Below are positions 1-10,725 of a DNA stretch of 64,000 nucleotides, in pieces. This DNA comes from Acestrorhynchus altus (taxonomy: Eukaryota > Chordata > Actinopteri > Characiformes > Acestrorhynchidae). The position numbers and the translations under genes were made by a program. The notes under the pieces were generated by a model, which was not told the origin of the DNA, searched no databases, and worked only from the letters and a program-made list of their open reading frames with translations. The DNA lies in contig CM067523.1 of NCBI GenBank assembly GCA_034509495.1, positions 22,906,572-22,970,571 of the forward strand, in the 5' to 3' direction. Position 1 is the first letter of the stretch. The number at the start of each line of letters is the position of its first letter.

Positions 1-3000
1 TTTCTTAGAGAAATCCTTCTTGAAAGGGTCACTTTTAACCTGCAAAGAACGAGATTTACACTGAACGGTTCCCTCAAACACAAAAACTGTAAGTTCCTCT
101 CCACTACTCATACATTTACGTTTAGTAGAGTTATGTGAGAAGACCCTTTACCCTGTCCACGGAGATCTGCTGGCCATGGAGCTCCGTGCGGTCCAGGTGG
201 GAGATGCATCTTGCCACCTCCGCACTCGATGACATGGTCACTAATCCGTAGCATTTAGCTCCAGGACTGCGGGCATTGGTGACCACTTTTGCACTGAAGA
301 CCTTTAAGAAACGATAAATACATTGAGAACTTTTCAGAACCCGACAGAACAGCCAAAACATTATGACTCACACACATCTAATCAGCTCCACTGACCAATA
401 CAGGAGCACCCTGTAGTCCAGCAACTGGACACAGTTTGTGTTGTGCTGGTATTAGTATGTCAGACATGACAGAATGACCCACCACCCACATCATATCTGC
501 TCTGTGGTGGTCCTGTGGGGTCCTGATCATTGAAGATCAGGGTGAAAGGAGGAGAATAAAGTCTGCAGAGAAACAGATGAACTACAGTCTGAATTATAGA
601 ACCACAAAGAGCTCCTGTATGATCAGAGGAGCTGATAGGATGGACAGTGAGAGGAGAGACAATGAGGTGGTCATAATGTTATGGTTGATTTGTGTACATA
701 ACTCATGTAATACAAAACACAGTCTAATGTTCAGACTTAAAACTCACTAGTTACAGTAGATGATTTCTTACCTTCCCATATTTTCCAAAAAGGTTCTTCA
801 GATCTGCTGCTTTGGTGTTGGAGGACAGGCCACTCACCCACAAGTTGCGAGTAGAGCTCGTACTGCTACTGCTAATTCCACCTAAATATGGATCACGAGA
901 TGGAGGTCAAACATCCATCCAACAGATCAACTGAACTTCACCATGTCTTTTAGCCATTTTTGTCCGAGTTACAAGTTCTACCTTTAGCCTTTCAAAGACA
1001 TAAGCAATATGAGGGGGGCGGGGCTGATGATCAACCTGCATACAGACTGACTGATCTGAGAGAGGGGGCGGGGCTGATGCTCAACCTGCATACAGACTCT
1101 GACTGATCAGAGAGAGGGGGCGGGGCTGATGCAGTGTTGTAGTCCTTATAAGCAACATAAAACCCAAACAACTGTAGGCATGAAGTAAATGTTTGGGTCA
1201 AATTCATATAAATAACTGCATTATTCATTTTTCAATCTTGAATGAAGATTGTCTTCATTCTCAAACAGTTTTCTAATTTTTTCAAGAACAAAAGAGCATC
1301 AAACTGCGAAACCATCTCACAAGATCGGCCTGTAGATCTAAAGGTTAAGAGCCATGAAACCGACCACGGCTGTTAGTGATTTACAAAATGCAAAAGGTGA
1401 GATCCGAGTGACTTAAAGACCGATAAGAGAACATTCGATTTATTGTCCGTAAATAATGTACAGACACCTCTAAACTGAAACGTAAATGAGTAAATAAGAA
1501 ACACCCACCTTTCTCCTCCTTCGTGGTCTTCCCATCCCTGTCTTTTGAGGAGCTACAATGAAAGTGTGGCGACAGTAACAAGAAGAGAGAAATTAGCAAA
1601 TCATACAAGAACACGCAGTAACCTGTGGGCAATGAGGAACATTCAGACAAACAATCGCCGGTCAGTGCGCTGGTTTGTTGCATTACAAAAATAAGGAAAA
1701 AAATCCCCACAGGTAAGGCTTGCACTTGGGCAACACTCCAATAAGGCTTCTTTCATTGCTTTTCCACAGGATCAAGGTGGGTCAGGTTCTGCCAATTTAT
1801 TCTCGTGGTCAAAGAACTCTTCAGAAGTGTGTTCAACGTCACAGCACATCACTTCACTGGACTGACAAACCCCTCTGTCATCACTGGAACTATTGCTCTT
1901 TTTTAACCCATAAGTAGGGACCGGAAAAGGCAATAAAAGTGCTGGCAATGCGTAAGGGTCGCGTTCATCTCCTCGTTTAATGGCACCAATTACCCAACTT
2001 CAAAAACAGGCCAAACAAATCAAAGGAAACCAATGGCAGGGATTAGGAACAATGAACAACTTGTTATGGAAAAAAATTTCATTCTTGCGGCTACCCACAA
2101 TGCTGAGTTCACAGTGATCTGGAACTTGGTAGAAGTATCTTAAAGAACTGACATAGAAAGACAAACCTCTTTGCTTGACCTGCCGCCCCAGCAGAAGAGG
2201 GGCCTTTCTTCCCAGAATCCTTTTCTTTGTCTCCCGTTTCGGCTTTCTTTGAGGCCTCCCTGCCGTCCTTCTTGCTGGCATCAGACTTCGGCCCGTCATC
2301 CCTCTTACCATCTTTGTGGCCATCCTTCGTTTCGGCCATCGAGTCTGCCTCCTGCCTCGTCTCAGCAGAGGCTTCCGGCTCCTCACAGCCCTTGTCCGCC
2401 TCAGAATCTGGAAGTTTCACATGTTTACCTGTTTCCAGGAGGTCGTCTCCATCCACATCCAGTGTGATGGCATCTTCAGCCTGGATGGTGACGGAAATGT
2501 TATCATCTTCAACCTCTTTGGCCGATTCGGGAGCGAGTTCGCTCTCCATGGTCTCCATCGATGGGCCTTCAGGTTCAGCTTCTGCCTCAGCATCAAGCTC
2601 AGGCTCCACCTCGGCCTCAAGCTCAGGCTCCGCATCTGGTTCTGGCTGTGCCTCAGGTTCGGCGAGGCCGTCCCCGTCGGAGTAGGATTTAGAATTTTCG
2701 CGAGTAGCATCATCAGTATCAGTTACATCTGAGGGATTTAACAAGGATAAAACATGGCAAAAACACATTGTTTAACATTCACATCTCTGAGCTACGTCAC
2801 CTAGAAAGTAGAATAGAGAGCAAGTTTAGTGTTAGTGGTCATCTTGGGTGAGGAAACCACAGGTATAACACAAAACATACATTCCTTAGAAAAATGGACG
2901 GGATCAACAATCTTCAGTCATCTCAGTCACAATCATCACGTCTCATAATGGGCTGGGCAGCCTTCAGTGGCGTCCTTCCTTGGGCTTTTGAGCGACCCTT

Positions 3001-6000
3001 CGTTTTCAGTCGCTGGCAGTGGGTTGTAGTTCTCCGTGCTGTGGAGATCCAGAAGATGTGAAAAAAAGACATGAAAGAAGTCCTGTCTCCTGCAGCCTGA
3101 GGCTCGTCAAGGCCAGGTTCAGTGTCTTTCTTCCAACACTGACTTCAAAACATCCATCACTCCTTGTTGCTGTGGAGAGGAGGAGAGTAGACGGGGTGCT
3201 TTGTCCATTGTGAAGATGAGAGCCAGTCCGTGCCATTTCAAGACATTCACTGCTAAAGAGACATCCTTTGCACCATCTCTTGTCTCAGTCTTGACTGAGT
3301 TTGCAGACAAAAGCAGGGTGAAATGTTTGTCGATGTGGTGTACAAATCAGAGCAGTAAAGACTACGGCAGGTCATCTGACCAGTCCGAGACACGCAGAGC
3401 ATGAGCACGTTGAGAAGTGTCCGTAGCTGAGAAGACAGGTGAAGCCGGGTGAGGCAGGGTTTGCTGATGGGTAGTGATGTGATGACTCCTTCCGTATCTG
3501 AGTCTCCTCTGGCTTTCAGAAGTACAAGCAGATTGATGTGGTGTTTCCTGACGTGTAGAATTTGATGAATTGTGCGTTCAAAAAGTCTGATCGGTCATTC
3601 AGAAGTAGGTGAAAGATATTCCTGAAAAAGTCATTTAGAATCCTGTTGACGTTAAGAGGAACCGTCAGGTCCCTCTGTCCACTGACTCAGCAGTCGCACC
3701 AGTTTCTGATTATGGTGGTTTTAACCGTTCTGACTGAGACAGAGGTCTCAATAGGAAGTGAAGAAATTCAAAAGAAAGGTGCAAAATAAGGACAGGGAGT
3801 CCCACCTTCAGAGAAGACAAAACCTGTAGAGCCTAAAAATGTTACCAGTCTTCCCAAACACGAGCCCAAACCTACCTTTCTCGGACTCTTCCTCTTCAGC
3901 CTCCTGAAAACAAAGAATCAGAGAGAAATTTAACAAAGCACATCTAGTATCATGTTACAGTTCATTAAAGGGATGAGGACATCCCTAAAACGGTCATTTA
4001 CATTAAATAGTTTCGTAAATTCTGTTATTGAGGAGTAAATACAACATCAACGCTCGAGGACAGAATTCACGGGCACTTAGGTCCGTCACGATAAATACAA
4101 TATTAACTTTTCATACAATAAACGGTCACGACCTTTGCGTTTGTGTATTTGAGCGAGTCGAGCTGTTCTGTTCTCCGTCAGAGGCGAGACTCGAGGGTTC
4201 CTCCATAAACCCAGAGCAGAGTAAACCCCCGTCCCCGCGCTTCGGCAAACAACTGAATGGCTGTGAAACTCCCAGGGTTTTACCCCAGAAGTCCGGAATA
4301 CAGGTGGTGTAGACTGCAGATCACAGCCGTTGTGTCTGTTTTATATTAAAGACACGCTGCCAGAGGGTTCCAGCGAAGCACCCATCACCTGATCTCACGC
4401 TTGGCTGCATTTCTCATTTCCTATCAGAGCGCTACGTCCCAAAGATGCCACAATTTCATAACGAAAGTTTGGAAATGTGAATCAAAATACCCATTTCAAA
4501 GCTGCATTCCAGCTGTGGTGTGGGAACATATTCTGACCGGGTGAGGAGAGCGCATTAACGCGAGTGAGACTGTGTTCTGTCCAGTTTTGCCGCCTGTAAA
4601 TATGTGTAGCTTATATGCGCCATTTCCTGTGTCCTTCCTGATTATTGGGTTCCTCGAGGGCTGTATACAATCAGCCCGTACTGTTATTATTGCTGTAAAT
4701 ACTATAACGATTTCTCATCACCTCAGTTTCCTCCTATTGTTTAGGCTCCAAACGTCCTACCCGTACTTCAGCTGGGAGCTGAACTTAATAAAAACTAACA
4801 CGAAGTGTTTGACGACCCTTACCTTGGAAAAGGACTCCTCTTCCATTGCCGCGTCGACGTCCGAATCAACTTTCCTTCCTGAACAGATGAAAGAGGAGCA
4901 TGTCGAGATCTCAAAGCTCAAATAACCCCATTTCATCACAGTGTTCCTGCTCTCAAAGTAAAGCAAACGTTGGAGCAACGCTGAGCGTAAACGTGCATTT
5001 AGACGAATGCTGAAACACACCAGGGGCGGTGAGTACACGTGCCCGGAGCGGTGGCCAGCTGGGCAGTTGAGTGTCTGGCTCAAGGGCAGTTCGGTCTGCC
5101 AGTTCATGGAATCAAACCGGCGACCGTACAGTCACAGGTTGGTTCCCTGCCCACCTGCCCTTTTATAGGCTGTGTGAGCAAGTATTCATCTTAATCCAGG
5201 TCTAAACTGCAACCCTGACTGTGCTGACTGTTAAAACCATATCAGGGTCCAGAATGTGGTGAGGGGACCCTCCTCCTTTACCTTTGGCTTTGGAAGGCTT
5301 TCTGGAAGCTGTGTCTGTTGAGGAGATGTCAATGTTCTCTGGATCACCTCCTTCTTCTTCTATTGCCTGAATAGAGAGTGGAGATTAGAAACCTTGAAAA
5401 GTGAGGATTAAGCAGAAATGGGTTGAAATTAAACCCAGTCTACAGGAAAGTCTATACGTTAATCAGACTGTATAACTAATCAGTCTACAGAACAGTCTAT
5501 ATAGCGTTAATTGCTCTACGGGACAGCCTATATATCATGGTAATCGGTCTAAAAGACAGTCTACATAACGTTAATCGGTCTAAAAGACAGTCTACATAAC
5601 GTTAATCGGTCTGCAGGACAGTCTACATAACGTTAATCGGTCTGCAGGACAGTCTACATAACGTTAATCGGTCTGCAGGACAGTCTACATAACGTTAATC
5701 GGTCTAAAAGACAGTCTACATAACGTTAATCGGTCTAAAAGACAGTCTACATAACGTTAATCGGTCTAAAAGACAGTCTACATGACGTTAATCGGTCTGC
5801 AGGACAATCTACATAACGTTAATCGGTCTAAAAGACAGTCTACATGACGTTAATCGGTCTGCAGGACAATCTACATGACGTTAATCGGTCTAAAAGACAG
5901 TCTACATGACGTTAATCGGTCTGCAGGACAATCTACATAACGTTAATCGGTCTAAAAGACAGTCTACATAATGTTAATCGGTCTGCAGGACAATCTACAT

Positions 6001-6632
6001 AACGTTAATCGGTCTGCAGGACAATCTACATAATGTTAATCGGTCTGCAGGACAATCTACATAATGTTAATCGGTCTGCAGGACAATCTAGATAATGTTA
6101 ATCGGTCTGCAGGATAATCTACATAACGTTAATCGGTCTGCAGGACAGTATATATAACGTTAATCCGTCTGCAGGACAGTATATATAACATTAATCAGTC
6201 TGCATGGCAGTCTACATAACGTTAATCGGTCTAGAAACTGTATGAATGTTATTTGATTATTAAATCTGAAGATAATCCGCCGATGCTAGCCGCTGGTTAG
6301 CCGGATGCTAGCTGTTGTTTTGGAGGCGCGCTCGGGTTCAGAGGCGGGTTTTCTGTGCAGTTCTGTTAAAAACCGGTTACTTTTATTCAGTTTTGGAGGA
6401 AAACGCGGCGAAGCTGCTGCTGAAGCGGAGCTTTGTGACGCTTAAGCCGTTAGCATGTGAAGCTAACGCGGCCGGTTCTGACTGGAAGAGGCCGCACCTG
6501 TCTGAGTCTGGCGATCAGCACGGTCTTCACGCCTGTGATGTCCAGGTTCCTACGCTTCAGCTCGGTCTTCAGGTCCACCACGCGCAGCTCCGCGATCCGC
6601 CTGCAGTCGGAGGAGCCGCACAGCGCCGCCAT
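1..6632 (-). CDS. sltm: SLTM (SAFB-like transcription modulator), 5' nine coding exons, gene runs off left edge
   Basis: Nuclear protein of the SAFB family. It binds DNA through an SAP domain and RNA through an RRM, and modulates transcription. Coding exons, all with AG acceptors and GT donors and agreeing phases, are 6498-6632, 5282-5366, 4823-4878, 3876-3903, 2167-2728, 1509-1552, 772-881, 152-301 and 1-39 (continuing outside), about 403 codons here. In order they encode the SAP domain, an acidic stretch, a conserved block containing DDNISVTIQAEDAITL and KKAETGDKEKDSGKKGPSS, and the RRM. The last two blocks favour SLTM over SAFB/SAFB2. The N-terminus before the SAP domain is shorter than I recall for mammals. 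The long arginine/glutamate-rich C-terminal half lies outside the window. Confidence 0.95.
152..881 (-). CDS. sltm: sltm RRM exons (772-881 and 152-301)
   Basis: The first exon encodes NLWVSGLSSNTKAADLKNLF, the RNP2 strand and first helix of an RNA-recognition motif. The second begins VFSAKVVTNARSPGAKCYG and continues through the RNP1-like YGLVTM and TELHGQ to the donor at 151. The phase-0 junction between them falls after FGKYGK, as in mammalian SLTM/SAFB. A following exon (1-39) carries on with VKSDPFKKDFSKK. The intron between the two exons holds a fold-back repeat copy (about 385-697). Confidence 0.92.
385..697. repeat. Fold-back (MITE-like) repeat, family A, copy in sltm intron
   Basis: Family A is the high-copy repeat of this window. 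Its arms carry landmarks such as CCTGATCATTGAAGATCAGG, TGGTGGTCCTGTGGGGTCCTG, and an outer end reading GTCATAATGTTATGG...TGATnGGTGTA. The same words occur in reverse complement within full copies, so a complete copy can form one long hairpin. Here one arm runs to the outer end (about 672-697), and the other arm is reduced to short pieces near 385-470. Confidence 0.85.
1010..1135. repeat. Family B GC-rich short repeat, two tandem units
   Basis: Two units of about 60 bp contain GGGGGCGGGGCTGATG, CAACCTGCATACAGACT and CTGATC(A)GAGAGAG. The same sequence recurs near 31577-31650 (reverse orientation), 43808-43940 (repeated units) and 53783-53827 (reverse orientation). It lies in an sltm intron. 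Confidence 0.75.
2167..2728 (-). CDS. sltm: sltm exon 5, large acidic and lysine-rich exon
   Basis: This 562-nt exon begins after the acceptor CCCTCAG and ends at a GTTTGT donor. It opens with a long Glu/Pro/Ala-rich acidic run. It then encodes the block around DDNISVTIQAEDAITL and the LLETGKHVKL segment, followed by alternating Lys/Asp/Glu repeats ending in GQAK. This is the most SLTM-specific part of the window. Open frames on the opposite strand here (about 2171-2732) are shadows of its biased composition. Confidence 0.93.
3000..3870. other. sltm intron 4 sequence, no recognised feature
   Basis: This stretch between coding exons 4 and 5 holds no recognisable exon or repeat. Open frames at about 3006-3404 on both strands are short, mutually overlapping and without a known motif. 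Confidence 0.5.
4030..4800. other. sltm intron 3 sequence, no recognised feature
   Basis: No exon, microsatellite array or known element was seen between coding exons 3 and 4. Plus-strand open frames at 4028-4312 and 4572-4925 match nothing I recognise, and the second covers real minus-strand exon 3. Confidence 0.45.
5480..6236. repeat. 31-bp minisatellite in sltm intron 1
   Basis: About 24 tandem copies of a 31-bp unit built around CTACATAACGTTAATCGGTC. Two variants alternate: one with TAAAAGACAGT and one with TGCAGGACA(G/A)T. Some copies have ATGTTAATC instead of ACGTTAATC, a C-to-T change at a CpG. The array is intronic, between the SAP exon and exon 2. Confidence 0.93.
6498..6632 (-). 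CDS. sltm: sltm exon 1, SAP domain
   Basis: The ATG at 6632-6630 is the only in-frame start ahead of the SAP motif. The first 45 residues include the helix-turn-helix core DLKTELKRRNLDITGVKTVL, the signature of SAP DNA-binding domains. The donor GTGCGG begins at 6497, right after the codon for Q45. The surrounding 6.3-6.75 kb is CpG-rich and is the likely promoter, so this is also the probable first exon of the transcript. Confidence 0.93.
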
Positions 6633-6780
6633 CTTACCTGCGCCTGCAGCCAGACCGAGCCCCGCCCCCTGCGTCCCTGCGTCACAGAGCCCGCGTCACC
6701 GCGTCAGAGCTGAACCTTACCAGAGTGGATCAGACGGCAGTACTGCTGGAGGGTTTAAACGCCCTGTGAGGAGTGTCTAA
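6633..6780 (-). promoter_or_regulatory. sltm: Probable sltm promoter / 5' leader, CpG-rich
   Basis: GC- and CpG-rich DNA lies immediately upstream of the sltm ATG. It is bounded on the far side by a family A repeat beginning near 6745. No TATA box was seen. Assignment rests on position and composition only; the transcription start is not determined. Confidence 0.5.
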
Positions 6781-7012
6781 TAGAGTGGACAGAGGGTGGA
6801 CACAGTGTTTAAACACTACAGCAGCCCTGCTGCTCTGTGGGGTCCTGATCAGTGAAGATCAGGGTGAAAGGAGGAGAATAAAGTCTGCAGAGAAACAGAT
6901 GAACTACAGTCTGAATTATAGAACCACAAAGAGCTCCTGTGTGATCAGAGGAGCTGATAGGATGAACAGAGAGTGGTCCTAATGATAGGATGGACAGAGA
7001 TGTGGCTGATTG
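6745..7012. repeat. Family A fold-back repeat copy, upstream of sltm
   Basis: Contains GTTTAAACACTACAGCAGC, the GATCAGTGAAGATCAGGG arm and the AGAGCTCCTGTGTGATCAGAGG segment. It lies within about 150 bp of the sltm start codon, so it may abut or form part of the promoter. Confidence 0.85.
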
Positions 7013-7329
7013 TAAACTAGTAAAACCAATCCGTTTCACAGTCATCGTGATGGAACATATGCACCCTACCAGTTGGGTGTTCTGAAACTTTTGACTGGTC
7101 GTGTGTACAGTACCGGTGTGTTATAGGTGACATAACTCGGCTACTTCTTTCAAAAAATCATATCCACTAATTACATGTGCTATATGGACAGTCGTGTTGG
7201 GACACCTACTCAGTCATTCTGAATGAGACGAATGGAAAAAATGGCCATGATTACAGAAATACTGTCTATTGATCATGTGTTTTTAAACACATCAAACATC
7301 TCTTCATATTTGTATGGTTGATCTTTAAG

Positions 7330-7630
7330 GGTTAAAGAGAGCAGGTGTGTCCAAACTGGTACTCAACCAACACACCCTCCTGAGAAGCAGCAGCCAATCA
7401 CACACAGCGTATTGTCCACCAGAAATTACTGTCCACCTGGAGGACTGCATTTGTGTGTGTGAGGTGGGAGGTTCTGGAGAAGAGTGCTCATCCACCTGAT
7501 CTCTGTGGCTTTAGAATGTGCGTGGGGGAACAGACCCAAGACTCCAGAGTAAACCCACACAGACCCAAACAGGGCCTCAAACCCAAGACCCCGGCACTGG
7601 GAGACAAACCACGGAGCCACTGTCCATCTG
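7330..7630. repeat. Degenerate dispersed repeat remnant
   Basis: The segment reads like a widespread teleost repeat: CAGGTGTGTCCAAACTGGTA at the start and a stretch around AAACCCACACAGACCCAAAC followed by AAACCACGGAGCCACTG. Recognition is from memory of common teleost repeats and the family is not named. Confidence 0.4.
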
Positions 7631-7837
7631 CTTAATGTGATGTCACTATTACCCTGATTTGATCCACCTCAGGGGCGACTGTAGTCAATAAAGGGCAGGT
7701 ACGAGTGTGATTTATATATGGACCACCATACAATGTTATCATGAGATGCGGTGTTTCTTTATGATGAGGTTTGTTTTCCATTTTAACTAAAAAGTCGCAC
7801 TGCCGCGCAACACACACAGCGTGACTGCAGTGCCAAG

Positions 7838-8205
7838 AATGACCCACCACCCACATAACATCTGCTCTGTGGTGGTCCTGATCATTGAAGATCAAGGTGG
7901 ACTGTGCGATACACCCTTTGTGTGTAATAAACCTCTATAATAAATCTTCTGACATTTGACCTTTCGTCTCAGGATGCGATGCTCATTATGTCCACTGAGT
8001 GGCGATGCTGTAAAAAGGATAAAGGTCAGCTCTTCGTGTGGAAGCTATTATGTGGGTGGTGGGTCATTCTCAGCACTGCAGTCACACTGAAATGGTGGTG
8101 GCGTGTTGGTGTGTGTTGCAGCTGTGCTGCTGGAGTGCTTAAACACAGTGCCCACAGGACGCCGTCATCTGGACATTTCCGGTGGGTGGACTGTTCTCAC
8201 TGAGG
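7838..8205. repeat. Family A repeat copy split into two pieces, downstream of rnf111
   Basis: One arm (7838-7897) and the facing arm with central part (8050-8205, with GTGGGTGGTGGGTCATTCTC and GTGCTGCTGGAGTGCTTAAA) are separated by about 150 bp of unrelated sequence. It ends about 75 bp beyond the candidate rnf111 poly(A) signal. Confidence 0.8.
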
Positions 8206-8259
8206 GCAGAGTTTACAGCGTACACAGAATGACTGTCGTAGAAGGAAAACACACAGACA

Positions 8260-9853
8260 CCAGAAAGAGTTACCTAACTTTATTAATATCATTATTTTAA
8301 AACTAATGTAAATCCCATGGAGTATCATCCAGGGACCATTAAGTCTATGAATGCATGGATACCTGCCATTAAGTACTGCATTCCAACACTCCATTCAAAA
8401 TTACAGGGTTGTTTTTTTTTTCTCTTTTTTGACCAAAATTCAGCAAACAGAGGAAATACATGGCCTCAGCGCACTTTCATTCTCAAAGCACTCCTGTCTT
8501 TTGTCTCTCATGTGCAAGTATATGCAAGTTAGCTAGTTGAGAATAATATTAGTGTTAGGCTTCCACAGCAGCAAACAAAAGAAAAAGGAAAAAAAAGAAC
8601 CAAACAACAAATAAAACCCGAAACCAAAACGACAGTTTGCTGCACAGCTAAAGAGAGAGAGAGAGAGATAGAGAGAGAGAGGAGAGAGAGAGAGACGGAG
8701 ACCGTATCTGAACAGGTCACGGTCCTCACCTGGACCGTCTGAACAGAGTAAATCAGCCTGCAACAGCCACTTGATGCAGAGAGACAAATGACGGATATTC
8801 ATGAAAACTGAACCATAAACAAACGAAACGACGCTCGATTCCTCCGGGTGCCCAGTGGCTGTGTTTGTGCCGGAGATCCCCATCGAACCGGTTGTGAGTT
8901 TGCCGAGAAAGCGCACCGTCCTAGTTCTCAACGAACGTCACGTTTCACGACACTAAGAAAAACAGACGATACAGACATTCATTTTATCTTCCTCTCAAAA
9001 ACACACGGGGTGAGGCGAGGAGGTGAGGAGGGGTGAGGTGAGGGGCACGTTAAGTGAAACCAAGGTGCGTGGAGGGATCCACCAGGACACAAACACATGC
9101 TCATCCCGGAAGGTGAGATTAGAATTCTTTTCTTTTCCCCATAAAAAGGAAAGCTGTGGGAGGATGAACACTGATACAGCAGCCGATCTCTTAAGCGTGA
9201 TCTTATTTCCTAATTCAGGAATGTCTTGATTCACTTCAACATAAACAACAAAAAAACAAAATCTTAATCCAATCACACGTTCTAGAAACATAACTCTAAC
9301 CAAATATACTGATCAATAAAATGAGTCCTGCAATGTTTTAATAATGGAGGTTGACATTCTATTCCAGTAAAGCAAGGCATTAGGTATAGAAAAATGCTTC
9401 TTTACTAGAGCAGCGATTCTTGCCTGCAAGTCCTCAGGGCCTGCCAGGCCCATTTATATGTGCAAAGAAATGCATTGCAAGGATCCATGCAAATAAAAAA
9501 AAAAAAAAAAATTAAAAAAAAAAAAAATTAATAATATACTATGACACTTGTGAAAACAATTAAAAGCTACATAAAAGCTTTATAAATACAATAAAATTCC
9601 AAACCTTTAATGAAGATGTCGTTTCTAGCTGTATTGGTTCTATATGAAAGCTGGCACACTACGCTCAGTTACTATTTTCTTTTTTTTTTTTGTCGTTTCG
9701 TTTTTTTTCAGTATTGGATCTGCGCAGGTAAATCATGCCATCTTTGGTTGAATGTGTTACTGAGGAAAACGAACAGAAAACAGAACGAAAAGGAAAAACA
9801 ATACAACAAAAAAGAAAAGAAAAGAAAAGAAAAAAGTCGCTAGTAAAACAGCA
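8260..9853 (-). other. rnf111: Probable rnf111 3' UTR with poly(A) signal
   Basis: The region follows the rnf111 stop codon on the minus strand for about 1.6 kb without a coding exon. A minus-strand AATAAA lies at 8284-8279 (TTTATT on the plus strand), followed downstream by a repeat copy, which makes it a reasonable end of the transcript. The stretch is AT-rich and contains a GA run (8651-8695), an A-rich tract (about 9488-9530) and pyrimidine runs. The true 3' end is not proven. Confidence 0.55.
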
Positions 9854-10634
9854 TCAACTTTCAGAGGACAGCTGCGCCTCTATGTCCACTCTGCAGATGG
9901 GGCACTTTTTGTTCGTGAGGAGCCACTGGTCCACACACAGCTGATGGAAGAGGTGCATACACGGGAGGCGTCTGCAAAAAAGGAGGAGAAAGCATTTGAG
10001 ATCGTGTGGTTCGTTCACCGCGCAGTTCTCATTCAGCCTGATGACCGTTTCCCGTTTCTGACCCGGGCTGACGCCCCTGCTCTGCACATGACGCTGATGA
10101 CCCTGACGTGGTGGTGGTGTGTTAGTGTGTGTTGCTCTGATACGAGTGGATGAGACACAGCAGTGCTGCTGGAGTGTTTAAACCCCTCAGTGTCACTGCT
10201 GGACAGAGAACAGTCCACCAACCACAAACGTCCAGCCGACAGCGTCCTGTGAGCACTGATGAAGGACTAGAGGACAATCAACACAAACAGTGCAGAAACA
10301 GATGAGCTTCTGTCTCTGACTTTACATCTACAAGGTGGAGACACTCGGTAGGAGTGGACACAGGGTTTAAACACTCCAGCAGCACTGCTGTCTGTAATTC
10401 TAGAACCGAAGTGCTCCTGTTTGGTCAGGTGCAAGGCAGATGCAGATCAGATGTTCTTCTTTTCAGCGACTCTTGTGACGTCTGGAGGTAAACACAGAGC
10501 TGGACACCAGGACACACGCGGAACATTTACCTGACGTCCTCCCCTTCCTCCAGTATAGACAGACAGATGGTGCATTTCTCCTCTGTGTCTTCCTCGGCCC
10601 CCTCCTCCTCGTCCTGCTTACCGTGCAGCTTTCT
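9854..10634 (-). CDS. rnf111: rnf111 RING exons (10531-10634 and 9854-9971), C-terminus
   Basis: The first exon encodes RKLHGKQD, an acidic run and EEKCTICLSILEEGEDV; the second RLPCMHLFHQLCVDQWLLTN, KKCPICRVDIEAQ and LSSES then TGA (9856-9854). The order C-x2-C, C-x-H-x2-H-x2-C, C-x2-C is a complete RING-H2 finger, with the two histidines typical of this class. The acceptor of the first exon follows CGCACACACAG. Phase 2 joins the two exons. The catalytic end of the ligase is intact. Confidence 0.95.
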
Positions 10635-10666
10635 CTGTGTGTGCGCGAGAGCAGAGAGCAGAGGCC

Positions 10667-10725
<59 letters not shown>

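Noticed and set aside
2227..2732. Plus-strand Ser-rich open frames of 138-152 codons
   Set aside because: Antisense shadow of the acidic sltm exon 5.
5480..6236. CRISPR-like array of 31-bp units
   Set aside because: Units are contiguous with no unique spacers, in a vertebrate intron; it is a minisatellite.
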